Positions 1 through 8,751 of a stretch of 64,000 bases of DNA are shown here, piece after piece. Source of the DNA: Amphritea atlantica (GTDB lineage: Bacteria > Pseudomonadota > Gammaproteobacteria > Pseudomonadales > Balneatricaceae); the NCBI GenBank assembly GCA_024397875.1, contig CP073344.1, positions 3,463,001 to 3,527,000 of the forward strand. The letters run 5' to 3'. Position 1 is the first letter of the stretch; the number at the start of each line of letters is the position of its first letter. The notes beneath the pieces were generated by a model. That model saw only the letters and a program-made list of their open reading frames with translations, had not been told where the DNA came from and did no database searches. Both the position numbers and the translations under genes were made by a program.

Positions 1-1931
1 AAGAACATCACCATGGCGAAGATCAGCAGGAATACCAGCGGCAGCACCCAGAGGTTGGTTTCATAGGCGGCTTCATTCATGGCGGCGGTGACACCGATAG
101 TGCCGCCCGCCAGGCGGATCGTCAGTCCATCCACCCTGCCCTCGTTAGCGTCAATCCACTGTTTAGCGGTATGGATCGCCCGGCGGATGGTCTCGCCCTG
201 ATGGTCTTTGTAATAGAACACCAGATTGGCGATCCGCTCATCGGTATCGACAAACTCATTCAGGGCACCGGGGATCGGGCTGGACATCATGTAGGTAAAC
301 ATCAGACCACCGACATACTGGGCATCACCGGGGATCTGCATCCAGCGGGGATCATCGTTGTGCAGCAGACGGTTCACCTGTTTAACCAGATCGGGTATCC
401 CTTTAGCCCCGCCGACATCAGGATCCATGAGCATGTGACGTTCCAGGTCCGCCAGCGCTTTCAGCACTTCCGGGCGTTTTATGCCACCTTTTTCGCGGGT
501 TTCCGCGACGATATACAGCTCTTCCGAACCCGGAAAACTGTCATTAATCGCACCGGAGGAAACGTTATAGTCGTGATCCTGGTAGAGAATCGGGGAACCG
601 GGCTCAGATTCACCGATCACCACCTTAGAAGAAGCGTACCAGCCACCAACCAACAGCAGTGCGCCGATCAGCAGTGCATTTTTGGCCGCCTTACGGGTAC
701 TGATCAGATCCGCACAGATATAACCAACGTTACGAAATAGGTTATGTTTCACTGCATAATTTTTCGGCTTTGGTAACACCGACAACAGCATCGGCACCGC
801 CAGCAGTACGGTAATGATGATCGACAGAGCCCACAGAGAGGCATAGTGTGCCAGCTTGGTATTCAACGGTATGGATCCGATTGCTATCAGCAGTAAACCG
901 ATCGCATCGGACACCACCCCCAGGCTGCCCGGACGGAACAGATTTTCAAAAGTCTGCTGCGCCGCTTTGTGATGATCTGCGTGCTCATTCAGTTCCAGAT
1001 AGTAACGTTCGACAATCTGAATACCGTGAGACATCGCCCGGGCTGAGATCAGGAAGGGAATCACCAGTCCCAGTGGGTCAAGGTTGTAGCCAAACAGGGA
1101 GATAATTCCCAGTCCCCAGATCGTAGACACCACCACGGCAGCCAAAGGGATCAACACGCCATAGGCTTTACGGAAATAGAACACCAGCAGCGCAATCATG
1201 ATCAGCGCGGTAAACATAAAGATCTGAATAATCTGACCCAGATACTGATAAGCCCAGCCCACCAGCATCGGCTGTCCGGTCACATGAATCTTAAAACCTT
1301 CAGCGCCCTCATCGGTGCGCATCTGCTGAATCGCATCAAAGGTTTTAACGTAATCCAGCTGCCCCTCGTTAAGCTGCGCTTTCACCAGCGCCATCTTCAT
1401 ATCAGGGCTGACCAGCGGGCCATAAACACGGGGGTTAGCGACGACATCCTGACGCAGCACCTCCAGCTCAGCCGCGCTCATCTCACTGCCCTGAGGATCA
1501 TAGTAAGACTCGGAATTTACGTTACCCTCCGGTGTCATCCATACCTTGCGGGAGTTGCGATGGGTAATACTGGCAACCAGGTTGTGGTTGATTCCCGGCA
1601 GGTTATCCACAGCCTGAGTGATGCGGTGAATCCTCGACAGCGCTTCGTTGCTGAAGATATCACCGTTTTCAACCTCAACACCGACAATCACCACGTTCGC
1701 GCCGCCAAACGACTCCTTAATCTCGTTATGCAAAACGATATAGGGGTGTTCCTGAGGCAGCAGATCGGCAAAATCAGAATACATTTTGACGCCGGGAATC
1801 TGGCTGGCAAAAAACAGTGTGACCATCAGGATCAGCCCCAGCACAATTTTAGGGCTGTTAAAAATCCGCTCATCCAGGTTATGCAGAAGATGAGTGATCT
1901 TATGGGATTGTGCAGATGCTTTATCAGACAT
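1..1931 (-). CDS. RND superfamily exporter (MMPL-like), C-terminus cut off
   Basis: About 643 N-terminal residues are visible; the gene runs off the left edge. The protein begins MSDKASAQSHKITHLL, has a first membrane segment near residues 24-42 (VLGLILMVTLFFA), a large extracytoplasmic loop, a block of hydrophobic segments around residues 220-400, a second loop, and the start of another membrane block at the edge. This duplicated layout is that of RND/MMPL exporters of hydrophobic compounds, powered by the proton gradient. The start is the ATG at 1929-1931. It lies 48 bp after the lipoprotein gene, so the two are probably one transcript. The pair sits behind a promoter block resembling those of the catechol genes, which suggests an aromatic or solvent-like substrate; that is inference. 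The family call is secure, the substrate unknown. Confidence 0.88.
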   Translation of the reverse strand, partial: MSDKASAQSHKITHLLHNLDERIFNSPKIVLGLILMVTLFFASQIPGVKMYSDFADLLPQEHPYIVLHNEIKESFGGANVVIVGVEVENGDIFSNEALSRIHRITQAVDNLPGINHNLVASITHRNSRKVWMTPEGNVNSESYYDPQGSEMSAAELEVLRQDVVANPRVYGPLVSPDMKMALVKAQLNEGQLDYVKTFDAIQQMRTDEGAEGFKIHVTGQPMLVGWAYQYLGQIIQIFMFTALIMIALLVFYFRKAYGVLIPLAAVVVSTIWGLGIISLFGYNLDPLGLVIPFLISARAMSHGIQIVERYYLELNEHADHHKAAQQTFENLFRPGSLGVVSDAIGLLLIAIGSIPLNTKLAHYASLWALSIIITVLLAVPMLLSVLPKPKNYAVKHNLFRNVGYICADLISTRKAAKNALLIGALLLVGGWYASSKVVIGESEPGSPILYQDHDYNVSSGAINDSFPGSEELYIVAETREKGGIKRPEVLKALADLERHMLMDPDVGGAKGIPDLVKQVNRLLHNDDPRWMQIPGDAQYVGGLMFTYMMSSPIPGALNEFVDTDERIANLVFYYKDHQGETIRRAIHTAKQWIDANEGRVDGLTIRLAGGTIGVTAAMNEAAYETNLWVLPLVFLLIFAMVMF

Positions 1932-1979
1932 ATCCGTACTTCCAGAAATTATTATTATTTAAATCAGCCTGTTAAAGGC

Positions 1980-2936
1980 TCAGATATCAACCGTAAAGAG
2001 GACACCCCAGCCGCCGGAGACCAGCAGTCGTTTGTCATCCAGCAGTTTGCCGTCCCGCAGATAGACCGGAATCTTGGGGGTATCCAGCTTGCGCCAGCTG
2101 TTGCGCTGCTGCTCCAGAACCGTGCCGTGATCACCAAAGGCGAACAACCGGCCATCCCGGGCGTAAAAGTTATAGATCGGAGAATCGGTCGGAGTCTCCT
2201 GGGACTGCCAGCTCTGACCACCGTCGGCGGTATAAAGAATGATGCCGCCCAGTCCGGCGACCCAGCCGGTGGAAGGATCACTGAAATGGCTGGTCATAGG
2301 GAAAAATTCATTGGGGATCGGATCGAACATAGTCCAGCTTGCACCGCCGTCCCCGGAGCGGGCTAACAGCCCGAACTCACCGGTAGCGATCAGATTCCGA
2401 CTATCGAAAAACTGCACCGAGGAAATCGCGGCATCTTCATTAAGGCTCAGCTCATTCCAGCTGGCACCCTTATCATGACTGCTCACCAGGGTGCTGAAGC
2501 TGCCCGTGGCCCAATAGCTGTTGTCCGGTCCACAGGTCACTGATGTCAGGCTTTCCTGGGTAGGGATGTCACTGCTACGCCAGTGTTGCCCCTGATCGTC
2601 ACTGATCCACAGCTGATGCTCCATACTCAGGGCGATCAGCGATGTATCGGGACACAGTTCGATATCAACAAAATTGGGATTATTGCTCAGCTGTTGGCGC
2701 TGCCATTTAAGCTCGCTCACCGGACTGGTCAGCACAACGCCATCAGAGCCGACCACAACCACCTGATCCTGGCTCACCGCCACACCCAGCAACTGATCGG
2801 TGCGGTGCACCGCTTTACTCATCTCTTTTTCAACCCCCTCAAGATTCAGGGGAGCCTCGCATCCTGCCAGAAAAGTTATCAGAGCAAACATTAAGGTTGA
2901 TCTGAGATAGTGATTATTTCTTATTTTTATAAACAT
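1980..2936 (-). CDS. YCF48-like beta-propeller lipoprotein
   Basis: A 318-residue secreted protein. A lipoprotein signal ends in the lipobox LAGC (Cys at about residue 26), so it should be lipid-anchored. The mature part contains repeated Asp-x-Gly-x-x-Trp (BNR/Asp-box) motifs, for example KGASW, GGASW and GGQSW, typical of YCF48/HCF136-type propellers. The gene is immediately upstream of an RND exporter; YCF48-like proteins often accompany such exporters in degraders of hydrophobic compounds, and a partner or periplasmic chaperone role is inferred. It is divergent from the lysR gene. A promoter block at 2990-3057 shares its operator layout with the catechol promoters. Exact function unknown. 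Confidence 0.85.
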   Translation of the reverse strand: MFIKIRNNHYLRSTLMFALITFLAGCEAPLNLEGVEKEMSKAVHRTDQLLGVAVSQDQVVVVGSDGVVLTSPVSELKWQRQQLSNNPNFVDIELCPDTSLIALSMEHQLWISDDQGQHWRSSDIPTQESLTSVTCGPDNSYWATGSFSTLVSSHDKGASWNELSLNEDAAISSVQFFDSRNLIATGEFGLLARSGDGGASWTMFDPIPNEFFPMTSHFSDPSTGWVAGLGGIILYTADGGQSWQSQETPTDSPIYNFYARDGRLFAFGDHGTVLEQQRNSWRKLDTPKIPVYLRDGKLLDDKRLLVSGGWGVLFTVDI

Positions 2937-2989
2937 GACTTACGCCTGCACTGTTTACTAATATTTGGAGAATTCTCACTCCTGACATA

Positions 2990-3057
2990 CAAAATAACGC
3001 AGGCAACTCATTACCATCCAATACTATTGATATTGCACCTTAATACTTTTAAGGTAT
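2990..3057 (-). promoter_or_regulatory. Predicted LysR-controlled promoter of the lipoprotein/RND operon
   Basis: Reading the minus strand, a 15-bp palindrome at 3043-3057 (plus strand ATACTTTTAAGGTAT, a T-N11-A LysR-type site) is followed after exactly 18 nt by GTATTGGATGGTA. The two catechol promoters have the same palindrome, the same 18-nt spacer and the sequence GTATTAGACGGTA. TTGGAT and GTTATT separated by 17 nt could be the -35 and -10. The palindrome is also about 33 bp upstream of the lysR start on the other strand, as expected for autoregulation. Confidence 0.55.
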
Positions 3058-3089
3058 TAAATTATTCAAACCAAACAGGCGGGCGAGTG

Positions 3090-4010
3090 ATGGATCTGCG
3101 TAAACTCAGGTATTTCAAGGTGGTGGCGGATGAGAAACATATAGGCAGAGCCGCCAAAGTACTGCATATCTCACAGCCCCCGCTCACCCGACAGATCCAG
3201 CAACTCGAGGAAGAGTTAGGTGTCACCCTTTTCAACCGCAACCCCAAAGGTATGGAACTGACCGATGCCGGAGTGCTGCTCAGAGAAGAGGTGAGGAATA
3301 TTTTCAGTCTGATTGAACAGGCAACTGAGCGCACCCAGAAAGCTGGCCAGGGACGACTGGGCAGAATGGATATTGCCATATTCGGTTCTGGCATCATGGG
3401 CGATATTCCCAAGATGTTACTGTTCTTCAAAGAACGCTATCCCGAAGTCAATATCGTGCTGCATACCATGGGCAAGGGAGAGCAGATAAAAGCGCTGAGG
3501 CAGAAACGGATCAGTGTCGGCTTTAACCGCTTACTGGCGCCGCTGGCGGACATCAACTCAGAGCTTGTCAGCATGGAAAAACTCAAACTGGCGATCAGCA
3601 CTAAACACCCGATGGCGTCACAGGATTCTATCCCGTTTAGTGCCATCAAAGAGTTTCCTCTGATTATGTACCCGACCGCGGGCCGTCCTAACTTTATCGA
3701 TAAGACTATCAGATTATGTCAGTTAGCCGGATTTACCCCCGATATCTCACAGGAAGTCGGCGATGCAGTCACCGGTGTGGCCCTTGTTGCCAGTGGCTTT
3801 GGCGCCTGTCTGGTGCCTGAATCAGCCACCGTTCTTAGTATCCCCGGAGTGGTTTATAAACCGCTATCGGAGACACCGGAAGAGGCGGAGGTCGATCTGA
3901 GTTGCATCTATAGAAATGATGATGAGTCCCCGCTACTCAAGGCTTTTCTCGAAACCCTGAGAGAGTTTCGTACCATTAAGGATAACCGCAGTCTGGATGA
4001 ACTTTGCTAA
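3090..4010 (+). CDS. LysR-type regulator, probable regulator of the catechol meta pathway
   Basis: A 306-residue LysR regulator. The chosen ATG gives the canonical N-terminus MDLRKLRYFKVVADEKHIGR with the winged helix-turn-helix in residues 1-60 (AAKVLHISQPPLTRQIQQLE). An upstream in-frame extension of 60 residues is not family-like and was dropped. The rest is the periplasmic-binding-like effector domain. It resembles the BenM/CatM/CatR type by general pattern, so cis,cis-muconate or a catechol-derived effector is possible but not shown. It is convergent with the catechol cluster and divergent from the lipoprotein/RND pair. A T-N11-A palindrome lies about 33 bp upstream, and two near-copies lie in the dioxygenase and dehydrogenase promoters. 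Confidence 0.9.
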   Translation: MDLRKLRYFKVVADEKHIGRAAKVLHISQPPLTRQIQQLEEELGVTLFNRNPKGMELTDAGVLLREEVRNIFSLIEQATERTQKAGQGRLGRMDIAIFGSGIMGDIPKMLLFFKERYPEVNIVLHTMGKGEQIKALRQKRISVGFNRLLAPLADINSELVSMEKLKLAISTKHPMASQDSIPFSAIKEFPLIMYPTAGRPNFIDKTIRLCQLAGFTPDISQEVGDAVTGVALVASGFGACLVPESATVLSIPGVVYKPLSETPEEAEVDLSCIYRNDDESPLLKAFLETLREFRTIKDNRSLDELC

Positions 4011-4023
4011 ACGAAAGCTGATA

Positions 4024-4062
4024 CTGTCTGAAGCACCATGGCGGTCAGGTGCGCTCAGACAG
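4024..4062. terminator. Hairpin between convergent lysR and ferredoxin genes
   Basis: An 8-bp stem, CTGTCTGA (4024-4031) with TCAGACAG (4055-4062), encloses a second stem GCACC/GGTGC. It lies between two convergent stop codons, so it may end transcription from both sides. Neither strand has a good U-run directly after the stem, so it is not a textbook intrinsic terminator. Confidence 0.4.
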
Positions 4063-4084
4063 AAAAAAGGAGCAGCCAGAGCGG

Positions 4085-4408
4085 CTATTTGGACGGATCG
4101 GATCTTGCGAGAATATTTTTTGCCATTTTACCGATCACCGCAATCTCAAGATCGCTCTCAGGAAAGGTGCGGCAGGCCAGTACACAGTTATTCTCCAGAT
4201 CGGTTTCACTGATATGACAGCGACTCATCACCTGGCTGCTGTATTGCCCCGACAACACCTGAACTTTGCAAATGCCGCAGCCGCCCCCCCGACACCCCAG
4301 CGGAATCCCTTTTTTGCCCAGCCGTGCCATACCATGCAGAACAGATTCATTCTCTCTGCAATCATAAGCGTCATCCTGCTCCGAGAGCTGTACCCGAAAA
4401 CTAGCCAT
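4085..4408 (-). CDS. dmpQ: XylT/DmpQ-type [2Fe-2S] ferredoxin
   Basis: A 107-residue plant-type ferredoxin. The cluster ligands are in GCRGGGCGICKV (C-x4-C-x2-C), with the fourth Cys in LACRTF. XylT and DmpQ ferredoxins re-reduce the active-site iron of catechol 2,3-dioxygenase after oxidative inactivation, and the close GCRGGGCG match supports that role. The start MASFRVQ at 4406-4408 was chosen over an ATG nine codons upstream: it has an AGGA sequence before it and leaves an 8-bp overlap with the preceding tautomerase gene, a sign of translational coupling. It is the last gene of the pathway unit, whereas in dmp/xyl operons this ferredoxin usually sits beside the dioxygenase. Confidence 0.85.
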   Translation of the reverse strand: MASFRVQLSEQDDAYDCRENESVLHGMARLGKKGIPLGCRGGGCGICKVQVLSGQYSSQVMSRCHISETDLENNCVLACRTFPESDLEIAVIGKMAKNILARSDPSK

Positions 4409-4826
4409 TGCCCTGTTCCTGCCGGCGCGCATCAACTTCCGCTTTTCTGACAGCGCTGGCGGGATTTCCGGAAATATACCAGTCCTCCGGCCTGACTAAG
4501 CTGCAATAGCCTCTTATCAGCGAACGATCCACCCCCAGAATGTCACACAGCAACAGAGTAAACTGCTCGCCAATGGCCGTTCGCTGTTCCTGAGTGCGGC
4601 CATCCAGCACGATGAACTCGAAGAATGCCACCACATTCGCTGAATCGGCACACACTTCACCGCCAACGGCGACATAGTCCGGGTTATAACTATTGATAAA
4701 AACCCGCGTCCTTTCAATCGGACTGTCCAGCACATCGGCATAGATGGCACTGGCCTGTTGTAATATCTGCCTGGCGGACTCTTTGGTGATGAGCTCTTCA
4801 GACAGATGGAATTTGGCTACCGGCAT
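4401..4826 (-). CDS. Tautomerase-superfamily protein with N-terminal proline
   Basis: A 141-residue protein starting MPVAKFHLSEE. After Met removal Pro1 would be the catalytic base, the hallmark of the tautomerase superfamily (4-OT, MIF, MSAD, cis-CaaD). Its length is about twice that of 4-OT and close to MSAD or cis-CaaD monomers, which are fused beta-alpha-beta repeats. The body has no signal peptide or membrane segment. It lies between the SDR and the ferredoxin in the catechol unit, which already has a canonical 4-OT, so it probably acts on another intermediate or a substituted analogue; substrate unknown. Confidence 0.65.
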   Translation of the reverse strand: MPVAKFHLSEELITKESARQILQQASAIYADVLDSPIERTRVFINSYNPDYVAVGGEVCADSANVVAFFEFIVLDGRTQEQRTAIGEQFTLLLCDILGVDRSLIRGYCSLVRPEDWYISGNPASAVRKAEVDARRQEQGNG

Positions 4827-4920
4827 AGTTCAGCGTCCTGTTATTGTTATGACTGTTATGCACTCTTAAGTGTTGATTATAGAAAAGCTCACAGGATGCA
4901 GAGCGCTTCATAGAAACGCT

Positions 4921-5697
4921 CTATGGCAAACCTCTGCGACGTCCAGAATCCAGCATCAGTGTTGAACCGGTCATTGCGGTGGCTTCCGGATCGATCAGCA
5001 TATCCACCGCCCAGGCGACCTGCCCGGGTGTAGTGAAGGCACTGATAGAGGACTCGGCCTTCATATCGTCCAGTACCTCGTCGACCGAACAACCACGCAT
5101 CTCTGCCCGTGCCACTGCAACGTTTCTCAGCCGTTCCGTATCGGCCGGGCCCGGCGCGATCACATGAGCAGTCACCCCCCGATCACCGTAGGCCAGACTC
5201 AATTGTCGTGAAACATTAAACAGCGCCGCATTAGCCACACCGGCAGACGCTGCATACGCGGTCGGCTCAAGACCGTAATGTCCGCCAATAGAGATCAGCC
5301 GGCTGCCCTCGGTCAGAAAACCATCGGCAGCCCGACTCAGACGCAGTAGTCCGCCCACTTTAATATTCACCGCATCCACCATGGTGGCGGTTGGCGCCTC
5401 CAGAATACCGCCGGCGACCCCCACCCCCGGGCCATGCACCACGGCCCTGACAGTGCTATTCGGAACAGCGCCATCCAGAACCGCGCGTATAGCGTCTATT
5501 GAACTGTCATCGCTGATGTCAGCCACGCAGGGGATAACGTCCTCATGGGTTTCTGACAGGGTTTGTAAACTGGCTTCTGAGCGGGCAACAGCGACCACTT
5601 TCAGTCCCCGGTTCAGTAACCGCTCCACTATCGACTGGCCAAAAGCGCCGGTAGCGCCGACGACAATCGCCGTTTCACCCTTAAAATCTGTTTTCAT
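4921..5697 (-). CDS. SDR-family protein with degenerate catalytic motif
   Basis: A 258-residue short-chain dehydrogenase-like protein. The N-terminal nucleotide-binding loop is GATGAFGQS (about residues 14-22), followed by a Rossmann pattern and the SDR C-terminal signature HVIAPGPADT. The usual Tyr-x3-Lys motif reads Y148-A-A-S-A152, so the catalytic Lys is Ala (codon GCC), and the segment before it reads ISIGGHYG rather than INISS. It may be a non-catalytic binding protein or use altered chemistry. It lies 60 bp after the aldolase gene with its own AAGG ribosome site, in the same direction, so it is probably co-transcribed with the pathway. A substrate cannot be named. Confidence 0.75.
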   Translation of the reverse strand: MKTDFKGETAIVVGATGAFGQSIVERLLNRGLKVVAVARSEASLQTLSETHEDVIPCVADISDDSSIDAIRAVLDGAVPNSTVRAVVHGPGVGVAGGILEAPTATMVDAVNIKVGGLLRLSRAADGFLTEGSRLISIGGHYGLEPTAYAASAGVANAALFNVSRQLSLAYGDRGVTAHVIAPGPADTERLRNVAVARAEMRGCSVDEVLDDMKAESSISAFTTPGQVAWAVDMLIDPEATAMTGSTLMLDSGRRRGLP

Positions 5698-5756
5698 CTT
5701 AATAACCTTTCAGTCGACCGGTTAAATAACGCTACTATCCTGTGCAGACACAACAG

Positions 5757-6806
5757 TTACCCAGGCACTCTCTCTTGCAATAAGCCCCGCTGCTTCGCCA
5801 TGGTCATTGCGGTATCCTGAATCATATCTTCCTGACCGCCGATCATCTTCTTGCGCCCCAACTCAACCAGAATATCCCGGGCAGGAACCCCGAACCGCTC
5901 TGCAGCACGTTTAGCATGCAGCAGGAAGGTCGAATAGACTCCCGCATAACCGAGGGTCAGTGAATCTTTATCGACCCGAACAATGTGATCCATCATCGGG
6001 AAGATAATCTCGTCAGCAATATCCATGGTTTTAAACAGGTCGACACCGGTCTCGATTCCCATCCGCTCGCAGACAGCGATAAACACCTCAAGCGGCGTAT
6101 TCCCCGCCCCGGCACCCAGCCCTGCCACTGAGCCATCAATACGTGAGGCACCTGCCGCAATGGCGGCGATTGAGTTAGAGATTCCAAGCCCCATATTGTG
6201 ATGACCATGGAAACCGATCTCAGTCTCCGGTTCCAGAACATCCCGAAGCGCGGTGACACGTTGAGTAACATCTTCCGGCAACATAAAACCAGCAGAGTCG
6301 GTGATATAAACAGTATTAGCGCCGTAGGACTCCATCTTTTTAGCTTCCTGCGCCAGCGAAGCGGCATCGGACAGATGGGACATCATCAGAAAGCCGGTGG
6401 TATCCATCCCCAGTTCACGGGCATAGGCAATATGCTGCGGCGAGGTATCCGCTTCAGTACAGTGGGTTGCCACATGTACGCTGCGGGCACCTGACTCATA
6501 GGCAGATCTCAGCTCTTTCATGGTCCCCAGTCCCGGTAACAGCAGGACGGACACAATGGCCTGTTTCATGTGCGATGAAACCGCTTCGATATACGCTTCA
6601 TTGCTGGCCAGCGCAAAACCATGCTGCAGCGAGTTGCCTCCCAGCCCGGCACCATGAGTCACCTGAATATAGGGCATACCGGCATCATCCAACGCAGTTG
6701 CCACCCGGACCATCTGCTCTACCGAAATTTGCTCTCGCTTGGCATGCATCCCGTCACGCAGACACATATCATGCAGAATAACTTTACGTCCGTTCAGATC
6801 ACTCAT
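5757..6806 (-). CDS. dmpG: 4-hydroxy-2-oxovalerate aldolase
   Basis: A 349-residue DmpG/MhpE-type aldolase. It cleaves 4-hydroxy-2-oxopentanoate to pyruvate and acetaldehyde in the last part of meta-cleavage. HMGL-like TIM barrel: the metal and catalytic residues R17-D18 and H21 are in CLRDGMH, and GFHGHHN near residue 200 supplies further metal ligands. The C-terminal helical communication domain is present. Its start codon overlaps the stop of the acetaldehyde dehydrogenase gene by one base (TAATG). The two proteins normally form a heterotetramer that channels acetaldehyde. Family assignment is firm. Confidence 0.96.
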   Translation of the reverse strand: MSDLNGRKVILHDMCLRDGMHAKREQISVEQMVRVATALDDAGMPYIQVTHGAGLGGNSLQHGFALASNEAYIEAVSSHMKQAIVSVLLLPGLGTMKELRSAYESGARSVHVATHCTEADTSPQHIAYARELGMDTTGFLMMSHLSDAASLAQEAKKMESYGANTVYITDSAGFMLPEDVTQRVTALRDVLEPETEIGFHGHHNMGLGISNSIAAIAAGASRIDGSVAGLGAGAGNTPLEVFIAVCERMGIETGVDLFKTMDIADEIIFPMMDHIVRVDKDSLTLGYAGVYSTFLLHAKRAAERFGVPARDILVELGRKKMIGGQEDMIQDTAMTMAKQRGLLQERVPG

Positions 6807-7720
6807 TACGCTACCTCCACAGGATTCAGCTCAATTTGCCCGGCCAGTATTTCTTCAGCAAACATCTCCGCAGTCCGGGTTGCCGCAGCGGTCATAATGT
6901 CGAGATTACCGGCATACTTAGGCAGATAATCGCCCAGTCCCTCAACCTCCATAAACACTGCAACCTTATTACCCTCGAAGCTCGGTCCGTTCACCAGTTT
7001 ATAACCCGGTACATATTTCTGTACCTCAGCGATCATCGCCAATACCGACTCGGTAATCGCGACTTCATCCGGCTCCTCTTCGGTGAGACAGTAGATGGTG
7101 TTACGCATAATCATCGGAGGTTCTGCCGGGTTGATAATCGCCAGCGCCTTACCTTTTTTCGCACCGCCCACCACTTCGATGGCGTTTGAGGTGGTGTAGG
7201 TAAATTCATCAAGGTTAGCCCGGGTGCCGGGGCCGATAGATTTAGAGGAGAGACTGGCAATAATCTCTGCATATTCAACACCCTGCACCTTAGAGACCGC
7301 GCTGACAATCGGAATTGTTGCCTGCCCCGCACAGGAGATCATATTAACGTTCATCTCCACTTTCTCAGCGTGCTGCTTCAGATTTACCGGCGGCACACAC
7401 AGCGGACCGATAGCGGCCGGAGTCAGGTCGATCATCATCACACCCAGCTCATTTAACTTACGGCTATTTTCCGCGTGGACATACGCGCTGGTAGCATCGA
7501 AGGCGATCTGAATCTCATCGTCCAGAACATGGGGAAGCAATCCATCAATGCCGTCGGCTGTGGTTTTCAGTCCCATAGCGGCGGCCCGCGCCAGCCCTTC
7601 CGACTCCGGGTCAATACCCACCATCCAAACCGGCTCCAACACTTCACTGCGTTGAATTTTATAGATCAGGTCGGTGCCAATATTGCCTGACCCGATCAGA
7701 GCGCATCTGATTTTTTTCAT
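6806..7720 (-). CDS. dmpF: Acetaldehyde dehydrogenase (acylating)
   Basis: A 304-residue CoA-acylating acetaldehyde dehydrogenase; it turns acetaldehyde, NAD+ and CoA into acetyl-CoA. The Rossmann motif ALIGSGNIG is at residues 7-15, and the catalytic Cys is C130 in NMISCAGQ. The length matches DmpF/BphJ/MhpF. The start overlaps the end of the 4-OT gene by 4 bp (7717-7720), and the next gene is its channelling partner, the aldolase. Confidence 0.96.
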   Translation of the reverse strand: MKKIRCALIGSGNIGTDLIYKIQRSEVLEPVWMVGIDPESEGLARAAAMGLKTTADGIDGLLPHVLDDEIQIAFDATSAYVHAENSRKLNELGVMMIDLTPAAIGPLCVPPVNLKQHAEKVEMNVNMISCAGQATIPIVSAVSKVQGVEYAEIIASLSSKSIGPGTRANLDEFTYTTSNAIEVVGGAKKGKALAIINPAEPPMIMRNTIYCLTEEEPDEVAITESVLAMIAEVQKYVPGYKLVNGPSFEGNKVAVFMEVEGLGDYLPKYAGNLDIMTAAATRTAEMFAEEILAGQIELNPVEVA

Positions 7721-7944
7721 GATTCATCTTCCTCGGCGAGGGAGGCTAAACGAGCCTGATCGGACGCGCGACCGGCGCGCCCTCCCACATAAAACTCATC
7801 TTTTTTGTGTTCGGTTACCAGAATCCTGACGGTATCTTTGCTAACACCAAAACCTTCGGCGGCCGCTTCAGTAATCGCTGCCGCTGCACGCGCTTTAATC
7901 TCCGAGCTGCGCCCTTCCAAAATATGAACTTCTATAATTGGCAT
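7717..7944 (-). CDS. dmpI: 4-oxalocrotonate tautomerase
   Basis: A 75-residue 2-hydroxymuconate tautomerase. After Met removal the catalytic residues fall at canonical positions: Pro1, Arg11 (LEGRSS), Arg39 (DTVRIL) and Phe50 (DEFYVGG). It converts 2-hydroxymuconate to 2-oxo-3-hexenedioate. Typical 4-OT has 62 residues; this one has a polar C-terminal tail of about 13 residues ending EEDES. It overlaps dmpF by 4 bp and follows the decarboxylase by 9 bp, firmly inside the operon. Confidence 0.93.
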   Translation of the reverse strand: MPIIEVHILEGRSSEIKARAAAAITEAAAEGFGVSKDTVRILVTEHKKDEFYVGGRAGRASDQARLASLAEEDES

Positions 7945-7953
7945 AAATATTCC

Positions 7954-8751
7954 TCACTCACCAAACCGAATAGAGATGGAGCCCAGCTCCTGAAACCGGG
8001 CGATCACATGATCCCCGGGAGACACAGCAACGGCTGCAGTGATCCCGCCACTCATGACAAAGCTACCAGCCGGCAGCTCCTCGCCCATCTCAGCAAGAAT
8101 ATTGACCAGCATTGCCACCGCTTCTGCCGGATGGTCCATCACTGCAGCTGCTGCACCCATCTCAACAATCTCACCATTTTTTTCCAGTACCGCACCGATG
8201 GTTGGCAGATCCAGTTCGTCCACATATCGGGGACGCCCGCCCCCCACAAAACGCGCCGAAGACCCGTTGTCTGCAACCACACTTTCCAGATCAAATTTAA
8301 ACCCTGAAAAGCGCGAATCAATCACCTCTATGGCAGGCAGAACATAGTCCGTAGCCTGCAGCACATCGGCGGCTGTACAGTTTGGACCGGCAAGACGTTC
8401 GCGGGTGACAAAGGCGATCTCACACTCCACCCGCGGATGCACCAGATCAGCTGTGGAGATTACGGAATTTTCCGGCCGTGACATCCGGTCTGTCAGAAAG
8501 CCAATCGATGGCTGATCCACCCCCATCTGCTTCATCTTCGCCCGGGAGGTTAAACCAGCTTTCCAACCGATCAGTTTATGGCCCTGCTCAATAAAACGTT
8601 TACGCAGCTCAGTCTGAATCGCATAACCATCAGCCATGCTCATCTCCGGATATTCATCCGTCAGTTTAGGGATGGCATAAGCCCGGGTCTGAGCACCTTC
8701 GACCCGTTCACACAGGCGTACTACCGTTTCTCTGTTAAGGCTTGCTTTCAT
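7954..8751 (-). CDS. dmpH: 4-oxalocrotonate decarboxylase
   Basis: A 265-residue member of the fumarylacetoacetase-like hydratase/decarboxylase family. It decarboxylates 2-oxo-3-hexenedioate to 2-hydroxypenta-2,4-dienoate and normally forms a complex with the hydratase encoded just before it. Metal-binding acidic residues lie in RVECEIAFV and AIEVIDSR. It overlaps the hydratase gene by 4 bp. It is distinguished from its paralogous neighbour by order and by features such as the GWKAGLTS segment; the two could be swapped, but the pair as a whole is secure. Confidence 0.88.
   Translation of the reverse strand: MKASLNRETVVRLCERVEGAQTRAYAIPKLTDEYPEMSMADGYAIQTELRKRFIEQGHKLIGWKAGLTSRAKMKQMGVDQPSIGFLTDRMSRPENSVISTADLVHPRVECEIAFVTRERLAGPNCTAADVLQATDYVLPAIEVIDSRFSGFKFDLESVVADNGSSARFVGGGRPRYVDELDLPTIGAVLEKNGEIVEMGAAAAVMDHPAEAVAMLVNILAEMGEELPAGSFVMSGGITAAVAVSPGDHVIARFQELGSISIRFGE

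Noticed and set aside
848..2366. Plus-strand open frames opposite the RND and lipoprotein genes
   Set aside because: They are antisense shadows of well-supported minus-strand genes, with low-complexity translations and no family features.
4900..4922. AGAGCG/CGCTCT hairpin at the SDR stop as a terminator
   Set aside because: Short stem with no U-run; downstream tautomerase and ferredoxin genes are in the same direction and likely co-transcribed.
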